The position numbers and the translations under genes were made by a program. Positions 1 to 6,800 of a stretch of 11,600 bases of DNA are shown here, piece by piece. The notes under the pieces are model-generated. The model did not search any database. It was not told the origin of the DNA and saw nothing but the letters and a program-made list of their open reading frames with translations. Source of the DNA: Frankiales bacterium (lineage in GTDB: Bacteria > Actinomycetota > Actinomycetes > Mycobacteriales > SCTD01); the NCBI GenBank assembly GCA_025464915.1, contig JAODNF010000006.1, positions 1 to 11,600 on the forward strand. Reading direction: 5' to 3'. Position 1 is the stretch's first letter. Every line of letters starts with the position of its first letter.

Positions 1-324
1 TACCTCTACGTCGTCGACCGCATCAAGGACCTCATCATCCGCGGCGGCTTCAACGTCTACCCGCGCGACGTCGAGGACGTGCTGCTCGCGCACCCGGCCG
101 TCGCCGCTGCGGCCGTGGTGGGCAAGCCGGACACCAAGCTCGGCGAGGAGGTCGTGGCCTTCGTCCAGCTGTCCGGCGAGGTGACGCCCGAGGAGCTGAT
201 CGCGTTCAGCAGGGAGCACCTCGGCGCCTACAAGTACCCGCGCGAGGTCCGGGTCATCGACGCGATCCCCCTCACCAGCGTCATGAAGACAGACCGCAAG
301 GCGCTGCGCGCCACCCTGCAGTGA
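1..324 (+). CDS. Acyl-CoA synthetase (AMP-forming), C-terminal fragment
   Basis: The reading frame is open from the first base and stops at TGA 322-324, so only the last 107 residues are present; the N-terminal adenylation domain lies outside the window. The fragment begins in the hinge and C-terminal subdomain of the ANL (AMP-binding) superfamily. The hinge motif DRIKDLIIRGGFNVYP is followed by EDVLLAHPAV and the conserved VGKPDTKLGE segment. Near the end, PLTSVMKTDRKALR contains the lysine that in this family catalyses adenylate formation. Such enzymes join a carboxylic acid to CoA through an acyl-adenylate in the cytoplasm. Substrate (fatty, aromatic or other acid) cannot be told from this part. 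The stop overlaps the start of the next gene by 4 nt (GTGA), suggesting translational coupling. Family assignment is firm; exact substrate is unknown. Confidence 0.93.
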   Translation, partial: YLYVVDRIKDLIIRGGFNVYPRDVEDVLLAHPAVAAAAVVGKPDTKLGEEVVAFVQLSGEVTPEELIAFSREHLGAYKYPREVRVIDAIPLTSVMKTDRKALRATLQ

Positions 325-1184
325 CCCCCGACGACCTGCTCGCGCGACGTCAGCAGGCGCGCACCGACCAGGACTGGGCCGCGAGCGACGCGCTGCGCGA
401 CGAGCTGCGCGTGCTCGGCTGGGTCGTCCGCGACACGTCCGACGGTCAGGTCCTCAGCGAGGCGCCGCCCTACGACGTGCTCCGCTCGGTCCGGGACCTG
501 CCGGCCCTCGAGACGGGTACGACGACGGTCGGCCTGCTCGTCGAGGGCTGGCCGGACGACGTGCGCACCTGCGTCGACGCCCTTCTCGAGCACTCCGGAG
601 CGACGGTCGTGCTCCTCGAGAACGGCGAGACCGACGCCGGTGCGACCGTGCACGAGCTCGGCCAGCGAGACCGGGTCGTCGAGCTGCACGTCGAGCAGGC
701 CGCCGGCTGGGCAGAAGCGCAGAACGCCCTGATCGCCTGCTGCGCCAGCGAGGTGCACGTCCTCATGGACGTCAGCACCGTCCTCGAGGGGCGGGCGCTC
801 GACCTGCTGACGGAGCAGCTGGCCACGTTCGACGCCGCCGGCTGGAAGGGCGTCGCCGTCGACGACGGCTGGCTGGGGTTCCACGACGCGCCGCCGGGCG
901 AGGTGGAGGCGCTGCTCGGGTACCTGGTCGCCGTCCGGCGGGCGGCCGCCGTCGACGTACCCCTCCCGCCGAAGGCGCGGTTCTACCGCAACGCCGACCT
1001 CGAGTGGTCCTTCCTGCTGCGCGAGCAGGGCAAGCGGCTCGTCGCGGTGAACCTGCCCGTGCGGCAGGAGCGCCATCGCGGCTACCACGACAGCGACCCC
1101 GCACTCCGTGACAAGGAGTCCAGGAAGACCTACGACCGGTTCCTGCAGCGGTTCCGCGGTCGAGAGGAGCTCAGGATCACCTGA
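321..1184 (+). CDS. GT2-like glycosyltransferase-fold protein with a cysteinyl-tRNA-synthetase-like N-terminal tail
   Basis: This 287-residue protein starts at GTG 321, overlapping the upstream stop by 4 nt; no clear Shine-Dalgarno is seen, which fits coupling. Residues about 5-45 (ARRQQARTDQDWAASDALRD, then LGW-VRDT-DGQ) strongly resemble the extreme C-terminus of cysteinyl-tRNA synthetase, a helical segment that is part of its tRNA-binding region. From about residue 68 the chain looks like a GT-A/family-2 glycosyltransferase: a first strand TVGLLVEGW, a helix CVDALLEHSG, a strand VVLLENG, and a possible DXD-equivalent VHVLMDVS (Asp150). A conserved-looking FYRNADLEWSFLLREQGKRL (221-240) sits where GT2 enzymes carry the acceptor-side acidic residues. 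There is no signal peptide or TM segment. The canonical DXD is not intact, so activity is uncertain. A role in transfer to an unknown acceptor is possible. I do not recognise a named gene. Confidence 0.75.
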   Translation: MTPDDLLARRQQARTDQDWAASDALRDELRVLGWVVRDTSDGQVLSEAPPYDVLRSVRDLPALETGTTTVGLLVEGWPDDVRTCVDALLEHSGATVVLLENGETDAGATVHELGQRDRVVELHVEQAAGWAEAQNALIACCASEVHVLMDVSTVLEGRALDLLTEQLATFDAAGWKGVAVDDGWLGFHDAPPGEVEALLGYLVAVRRAAAVDVPLPPKARFYRNADLEWSFLLREQGKRLVAVNLPVRQERHRGYHDSDPALRDKESRKTYDRFLQRFRGREELRIT

Positions 1185-1195
1185 TCGGGTGATCC
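1174..1195 (+). terminator. Hairpin over the stop codon of the GT2-like gene
   Basis: GGATCACC (1174-1181) and GGTGATCC (1188-1195) form a perfect 8-bp stem with the 6-nt loop TGATCG. The stem begins before the TGA stop at 1182-1184, which lies in the loop. No U-tract follows, so it is not a canonical intrinsic terminator. It could be a U-less actinobacterial terminator, an mRNA-stabilising hairpin, or a DNA operator, since the duplex is a 22-bp interrupted palindrome. Confidence 0.4.
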
Positions 1196-1216
1196 GAATC
1201 CGGCGCAGCACCCGAT
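1184..1216 (+). promoter_or_regulatory. Second inverted repeat, overlapping the first, just upstream of the patatin start
   Basis: ATCGGGTG (1184-1191) is exactly complementary to CACCCGAT (1209-1216), an 8-bp stem with a 17-nt loop. Its left arm overlaps the right arm of the 1174-1195 hairpin at 1188-1191, so an RNA cannot form both stems fully. The right arm ends one base before the GGGA (1217-1220) that is the only Shine-Dalgarno-like sequence ahead of ATG 1226. An attenuator-like or translation-gating role is an inference from geometry alone. Confidence 0.35.
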
Positions 1217-1225
1217 GGGAATCGC

Positions 1226-2116
1226 ATGACCCTGTCCCTGCGACGTGCGCGTGCAGCGAAGCACGCAACCTCCGGCCGCCTCCAGGACGTCATCGTGCTC
1301 TCGGGGGGAGGCTCGCTGGGTGCTGCCCAGATCGGCTCCCTGCGGGCGCTCTACGAGGCCGGCATCCGTCCCGACGCGTTCGTCGGCTGCAGCGTCGGCG
1401 CACTCAACGCCGCCTTCCTGGCCGTCGACCCGACGCTCGCGCGCCTCGAGGAGCTCGAGCGGATCTGGCGCAAGCTCGAGCGCGGCGACATCTTCGGCCG
1501 CAACCGCCGGACCCTTGCCTCGCACCCGATCGTGCACGCCGTCCGCCGCGACGACCACCTCTACGAGCCGGACTCGCTGCGCAGCCTGGTGAAGCGCTGG
1601 GTCCCGATCGACGACCTCGGCGACACCGCCGTGCCGTGCCACGTCGTCACCACCGACCTCGTCACCGGCCAGCCCTCCTGGTGGGCGGACGGGGACCCGG
1701 TCACCGTGCTGACGGCGAGCGCCTGCCTGCCTGCGCTCTTCCCGCCGGTCGCCCTCGGCGGCTCGCTCCACGTCGACGGCGGCGTCGTCTGCCCGGTGCC
1801 GATCGACCGCGCGCTCGAGCTCGGCGCGGCCCGGGTCTGGGTGGTCGACACCTCCGGCGGCACCCTCGGCCGCCGTGACGACCGGATGACCGCGCTCGAC
1901 GTGCTGCTGCAGTCGTTCGCGATCAGCCGCGCGCACCTGGACCGCCCGCTCACCGGCGTCCGGCCCGACCAGCGGGTGGTGCGGATGCGCCGGCCCGACC
2001 TCGGCCACATCGAGATGCGCGACTTCAGCCAGACCCCGCGCCTGATGGCGGCGGGGTACGCCGTGGCGAAGGAGGCCCTGGCCCTCGCCAACGTTCCGGG
2101 CCAGCGCACCGGATAA
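1226..2116 (+). CDS. Patatin-like phospholipase/esterase (RssA-type)
   Basis: This 296-residue serine hydrolase of the patatin family hydrolyses acyl esters such as phospholipids or lipid-like esters with a Ser-Asp dyad. The oxyanion-hole glycine loop LSGGGSLGAAQIG (25-37), the nucleophile elbow GCSVG with Ser56, and the dyad Asp184 in the DGG motif (VDGGVVCPVPIDRA) are all intact and in family order. Length fits the small bacterial RssA/YchK-like proteins. No signal peptide or TM segment is seen, so a cytoplasmic or inner-membrane-surface location is likely. ATG 1226 was chosen because GGGA lies 5 nt upstream and the patatin domain starts about 20 residues in. It lies 41 nt after the GT2-like gene and 99 nt before the transporter operon, all on the same strand. 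The physiological ester is unknown; involvement in lipid turnover linked to the neighbouring importer is conjecture. Confidence 0.9.
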   Translation: MTLSLRRARAAKHATSGRLQDVIVLSGGGSLGAAQIGSLRALYEAGIRPDAFVGCSVGALNAAFLAVDPTLARLEELERIWRKLERGDIFGRNRRTLASHPIVHAVRRDDHLYEPDSLRSLVKRWVPIDDLGDTAVPCHVVTTDLVTGQPSWWADGDPVTVLTASACLPALFPPVALGGSLHVDGGVVCPVPIDRALELGAARVWVVDTSGGTLGRRDDRMTALDVLLQSFAISRAHLDRPLTGVRPDQRVVRMRRPDLGHIEMRDFSQTPRLMAAGYAVAKEALALANVPGQRTG

Positions 2117-2129
2117 CCGGGAACCTCCC

Positions 2130-2159
2130 TTGCCAGTGTGACCTGAATCACCGCAAAGT
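2130..2159 (+). promoter_or_regulatory. Candidate promoter of the ABC transporter operon
   Basis: TTGCCA (2130-2135) resembles a -35 element. CAAAGT (2154-2159), 18 nt downstream, is a loose match to the actinobacterial -10 (TANNNT; its first base differs). The predicted transcription start is near 2166. This is the best promoter-like pair in the 99-nt gap before the binding-protein gene, but the match is weak. Confidence 0.35.
2137..2152 (+). promoter_or_regulatory. CRP/GlxR-like binding site
   Basis: The sequence TGTGACCTGAATCACC is TGTGA-N6-TCACC, matching nine of the ten half-site bases of the CRP-family consensus TGTGA-N6-TCACA. Actinobacterial CRP proteins (GlxR, Cmr) recognise this pattern. 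It lies between the candidate -35 and -10 elements of the importer operon, a position that would favour repression if that promoter is real. If the true promoter is elsewhere, the effect could differ. Confidence 0.45.
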
Positions 2160-2165
2160 GGGTCC

Positions 2166-2182
2166 TTGCACCTCAGGTGCAA
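2166..2182 (+). promoter_or_regulatory. Perfect 17-bp palindrome, likely operator
   Basis: TTGCACCTCAGGTGCAA has two perfect 8-bp arms around a central C. It lies at about +1 to +17 of the candidate promoter and 33 nt before the preferred GTG start at 2216. Size and symmetry suit a homodimeric repressor such as a TetR-family protein, and a TetR gene is the fourth gene of this operon. It also contains the in-frame GTG at 2177, an argument that this GTG belongs to the regulatory region and not to the coding region. Confidence 0.55.
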
Positions 2183-2199
2183 CAAACCGCCCCCTTGCG

Positions 2200-2204
2200 A
2201 AGGA
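2200..2204 (+). promoter_or_regulatory. Shine-Dalgarno AAGGA for the binding-protein gene
   Basis: AAGGA lies 11 nt before GTG 2216, slightly longer than ideal spacing. No comparable purine-rich sequence precedes the alternative in-frame GTG at 2177. It therefore favours the shorter start. Confidence 0.45.
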
Positions 2205-2215
2205 CGCCCCACGCC

Positions 2216-3895
2216 GTGGTCCCAGCGAAGCGCTATGCCCCGTTCGTCGCCGTCGTCGCCGCCCAGCTGGTGCTGGTGCTGGTGGCCCCGTCGAAGGGCC
2301 GCGTCGAGCAGGCCCCTGACTTCGCGCCGGGCAGCAGCAGCGCGCAGGCGGACGGCCAGGTCCCGGGGCAGGTGCCGGGGCTGCTGCCGCGCACCGACAC
2401 GGGCACCACGACCGGCACCACGGGCGCGGGCTCCGGGACGGCGGGCGGTGCGACCGGCACCACCGGAGGCGCGACGGGTACGACGACGGGGGCCCAGCCC
2501 GTCGCGGCGGGGGCGGACACCAGCCGGTGCAAGGGCGCCAAGCAGTTCACCGACTTCAAGCAGGCGCCGCGCTGCGTCGCGCACGTGGGAAACCCGGGCG
2601 CGACCTACCCCGGCGTGAGCGCGAAGACGATCAACCTCGTCTACTTCCGCGAGAAGGACAACCCGGTGGTGAAGGGGCTGCTGCAGTCGATCGGCCTCTA
2701 CAGCCCGCCCGCCGACCAGCAGGCGTTCCTGTCGGCGATGGAGGACTTCATCAACTCCCGCTACGAGCTCTACGGCCGCAAGGTCAAGATGAGCTTCTGG
2801 CAGTCGCCGTGCGAGTCCGCGCCGCCGGTCGACTCATGCATGCGCGACGACGCGAAGGCGCTCGTCGCCCAGCGGCACCCGTTCGCGGTGGTCTACGACA
2901 ACAACACCAACGCCCCGTCGTTCTTCGACCAGCTCTCCAAGCTGCACGTCGTCAACTTCGGTGGCTGGCACTTCCAGGACTCCTTCAGCACCAGCCACCG
3001 GCCCTACCACTACGACGTCACGATGGGCGGCGACTTCCAGGCGCAGCTCACCGGTGAGTACTTCTGCAAGAAGCTCGCCGGCAAGCCGGCCCGGTTCGCG
3101 GGTTCCGCCGACCTGCAGGTGAAGAAGCGCAAGGTCGCTGTCTTCTACCCCCAGACCGAGGTCAACAGCGAGCCCGCGCACAAGCTCGAGGGCCTCCTCA
3201 AGGGCTGCGGCACGGACATCGTCGACGTCCCGTACTCGCCCGACACGGCGACGGCCTCGTCGCAGGCCACGTCGCAGGTCGCCCAGGCCCGCGGCGCGGG
3301 GGCGACGACCTGCATGTACTTCGCCGACCCGATCGCACCCGCGTTCGGCACCAAGGCCATGACGACGCAGAACTGGTTCCCCGAGCACGTCCTGGTCGGC
3401 AGCGGCCTGCTCGACTACGACGTGCTGGCCCGGCTCTACGACCCCCAGCAGTGGAAGCACGCCTTCGGCCCGAGCGACACCGTCGTCTATCGGCCGCTCG
3501 GGCAGCAGGAGGCCTCGGTCACCTGGCGCGCGGCCGGCCGCAAGGGCAACGCCTACAGCAGCGCCGAGCTGCAGTGGGGCTACTGGGTGACCATCGCCGC
3601 GGGCCTGCAGATGGCCGGTCCGACGCTGAACCCGGGCACCTTCGAGCAGGCCCTGCTGTCCGGCACCGTCGACACCCTGCCGTGGGCGCAGTCCCGTGAC
3701 CCGCACGTCAGCTGGACGCACTTCACGACCGGCGACTACACCGCGGTCTCGGACGCGAAGGAGGCCTACTGGGACGCCAACGCGGTGTCGCCGATCGACG
3801 GCAAGCAGGGCGCGTACATCGCCCTGAACGGCGGGAAGCGCTACCGGATCGGCGACTGGGGCGGCGGCGAGCCGTCGCTGCCCGCTGGGGTCTGA
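2216..3895 (+). CDS. Membrane-tethered branched-chain-amino-acid-type ABC substrate-binding protein
   Basis: From GTG 2216 the product is 559 residues. GTG 2177 would add 13 residues but lies inside a palindrome and lacks a Shine-Dalgarno. The N-terminus has basic residues (AKR) then a hydrophobic segment at about 8-24. No lipobox cysteine and no clear signal-peptidase site follow, so a signal anchor is likely. Next comes a long flexible linker, with residues 62-93 almost entirely Gly/Thr/Ala. From about residue 105 the chain resembles type I periplasmic binding proteins of the Leu/Ile/Val family: TINLVYF, a DFINSRYELYGRKVKM segment, and a C-terminal YSSAELQWGYWVTIAAGLQ helix. Seven cysteines lie in the extracytoplasmic part (first two at 105 and 120), allowing disulfides. 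It would capture substrate outside the membrane and deliver it to the fused transporter encoded 2 nt downstream. The ligand cannot be inferred; it is larger than typical LivJ/LivK (about 370 residues). Confidence 0.87.
   Translation: MVPAKRYAPFVAVVAAQLVLVLVAPSKGRVEQAPDFAPGSSSAQADGQVPGQVPGLLPRTDTGTTTGTTGAGSGTAGGATGTTGGATGTTTGAQPVAAGADTSRCKGAKQFTDFKQAPRCVAHVGNPGATYPGVSAKTINLVYFREKDNPVVKGLLQSIGLYSPPADQQAFLSAMEDFINSRYELYGRKVKMSFWQSPCESAPPVDSCMRDDAKALVAQRHPFAVVYDNNTNAPSFFDQLSKLHVVNFGGWHFQDSFSTSHRPYHYDVTMGGDFQAQLTGEYFCKKLAGKPARFAGSADLQVKKRKVAVFYPQTEVNSEPAHKLEGLLKGCGTDIVDVPYSPDTATASSQATSQVAQARGAGATTCMYFADPIAPAFGTKAMTTQNWFPEHVLVGSGLLDYDVLARLYDPQQWKHAFGPSDTVVYRPLGQQEASVTWRAAGRKGNAYSSAELQWGYWVTIAAGLQMAGPTLNPGTFEQALLSGTVDTLPWAQSRDPHVSWTHFTTGDYTAVSDAKEAYWDANAVSPIDGKQGAYIALNGGKRYRIGDWGGGEPSLPAGV
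2399..2494 (+). repeat. Gly/Thr-rich linker-coding repeat
   Basis: Degenerate ACC/ACG-GGC units encode a Thr-Gly-Ala low-complexity stretch in the binding protein. The 13-mer CGACCGGCACCAC is directly repeated at 2409-2421 and 2451-2463. Such repeats can expand or contract by slippage, so linker length may vary between strains. Confidence 0.7.
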
Positions 3896-3897
3896 CC

Positions 3898-6800
3898 GTG
3901 CTGCGACCGGTCGCGAAGGCCCTGCTCGCGGCCCTGGGCGTGGTGCTGCTCGCCGAGGTCCTCTTCGGCCGGGCCCACCACAGCTCGCTGCTCGGGATCC
4001 CCTACTGGGACGGCATCGGGCGCGGTTACCTCATCAACGGCGCGGTCATCGGGACCCTCTACGGCCTCGTCGGGATCGGCCTGATCCTCATCTACCGCGC
4101 GGCGCGCATCATCAACTTCGCGGTCGTGACGATGGGCACCGTGCCGGCTCTGGCGGGGCTGCTCCTCGTGGTGGGCCGGGGCTGGCCCTACTGGGCGGGC
4201 GGGCTCGTCATGCTCGCCGGTTCGGTCCTCGTCGGTGCGTTCATCGAGGTGGGTCTCATGCGCCGGTTCGCCGACCGGCCGCGGCTGATCGCGACGGTGG
4301 TGACGATCGGGGTCGGCTACCTGTTCACGCTGCTGGAGTCGTACGAGCCGAACGTCTTCGCCGGACAGGACATCGCGCCGGTCAGCTTCCCGAGCCCGTT
4401 CTCCCGGTTCACCTACACCGCCAACGGCTTCGTGCTCAACGGCGACCACCTCGCTGTGGTCGTCGTGGCCGGCGTGCTGTGCGCCTCGCTGGCCGCCCTC
4501 CTGCGCTTCAGCAGGATCGGCATCGCGATCCGTGCGTCGGCCGAGAACGCCGACAGGGCAGCGCTTCTCGGCATCCCGGTGCAGCGGGTCATGACGGTCG
4601 TGTGGGTGCTCGCGACCGTCCTCGCCGGCACGGCAGCCTTCCTGCGTGGTCCCGTCATCGGCCTGCCCGTCGGCACCGGCGTCACGCCGGTCGTGCTGCT
4701 GTACGGCCTCGCCACCGCTGTCATCGCGCGGATGGAGCGGATGCCGGTCGCACTCGGAGCAGGCATGGGGCTGGGCGTGATGGAGCAGGGTGCAACCTTC
4801 ACGCACCACCCCGACCTCGCTACCGGGCTGGTGCTCCCAGTGGTCCTCGTCGCGCTGCTCGCACGGCGCGGCACCTTCGTGCGCGCCCTCGACTCCGGTG
4901 TCTCGAGCTTCCGCGTCCTGCAGGAGCACCGACCGGTGCCGCTGGAGCTGCGGGGGATCCGTGAGGTGCGGGTCGTCCGCGCCGTCGGCGGTCTGCTGGT
5001 CGGTGGCCTCGCGCTCGGGGCGCCCTACGCCATCGGGACGTCCCGGTCCGACCACGCGAGCTTCATCGTCATCTGCGCCATGCTCGCGGTCTCGATGGTC
5101 GTGCTGTCCGGTTGGGCCGGGCAGATCTCCCTCGGCAACTGGGCGTTCGCCGGAGTCGGCGCGGCGGTGGCCGGCGCCCTTGCCGCCCGGGCCGACGCCG
5201 ACTTCTTCGTCTCGGTCGGCGCAGCTGGTCTTGCCGGCGCGGTGGTGGCCGTCCTCATCGGCCTGCCCGCCCTGCGGGTGCAGGGGCTGTTCCTCGCCGT
5301 CGTGACGCTCGCCCTCGCGGCGACCGTCCACGGCATCGTGCTCAACCGCGACTTCCTCGGCGGCCTGCTGCCGTCGTACGACGCGGCGATCCCGCGCCCC
5401 GTCCTCTGGTCGCGCGTCGACACGGCGAGCGGGACGGCTTTCTACTACGTCTGCCTCGCCGGCCTCGTGCTTGCCGTGCTGATGGCGCGCGCGCTGCGCA
5501 GCTCGCGGTCGGGACGGCTGTTCATCGGGGTGCGCGACAACGTCCGCGCGGCCCAGTCCTACGGCGTCTCGGCGACCGTCACGCGGCTCTCGGCGTTCGC
5601 CGTCAGCGGCTTCCTCGCCGCGGTCGCGGGGGCCCTGTTCGTCTACCAGCAGGGCACTCTGGACACCAGCTCGTTCGTCGAGCAGTTCTCCATCGAGGTG
5701 TTCGTCTTCTCCGTGATCGGCGGCCTCTCGGGAGTCGGTCCGGCGGTCGCCGGTGCTGTCGTCTTCGAGGGGCTGAAGACCCTGCAGCCGTTGCAGCACG
5801 TGTTCGGCTTCAACGGGACGACCGAGTTCGTCGACACCTTCTTCATCCACGGCAGCCCCCTGCTGGTGCTGACCTTCAGCCCCGGCGGTCTCGGCGCCGG
5901 CTGGTACGCCCTGCGCGACCGCTGGCTGCGCTCCGTCGCGGCGCGGCACGACGTGCACGTCCCCTCCCTCGTCGCCGACCGGCTCGTCGACGTGACGTCG
6001 AGCGGGCAGCGGGTCGTCCGGGAGCCCAGCGCCGACGCCGTGCTCGTCTGCCGCGGGGTGGACGCCGGCTACGACGGCGTCCAGGTGCTCTTCGACGTCG
6101 ACCTCGAGGTCCGCCGGGGCGAGGTCCTCGCGCTGCTCGGCACCAACGGCGCCGGCAAGTCGACGCTGCTGAGGGTCGTCTCCGGCCTGCTTCCCGCGAC
6201 CCGTGGCACGGTCACCCTGCACGGGGACGACGTGACGCGCTGCGGTCCCGTCGCGATGGCAGGAAGACGCGTCGTCCAGGTCCCCGGCGGCAGCGGCATC
6301 TTCCCGACCCTCACCGTCGCCGAGCACTTCACCGCGGCCGCGTGGCTGCTGCGCGACGACCCGGACCTCGACGCCCGTCGCGAGCACGTCCTCACGTCGT
6401 TCCCCCGCCTGCGCGAGCGCTACGACCAGCTGGCCGGCAACCTGTCGGGAGGGGAGCAGCAGCAGCTCGCACTCGGCATGGCGTTCCTCGCCAAGCCCGA
6501 CCTGCTGATCATCGACGAGCTGTCGCTGGGGCTGGCACCGACGATCGTCGAGCAGCTGCTCGCGCTGGTCCGCGAGATCAACGCCGAGGGGACCTCGGTC
6601 GTGCTGGTCGAGCAGTCCGTCAACGTCGCCCTGACGATCGCCGACCGGGCCTACTTCATGGAGAAGGGCGAGGTCCGCTTCGAAGGGCCGACGTCCGAGC
6701 TGCTCGAGCGCGACGACATCGTGCGCTCGGTCTTCCTCGAGGGTGCCGGGCGCCCCGCGACCGCGACCGTGCGGGCCGAGCGGGCCGACGTCGCCATGGC

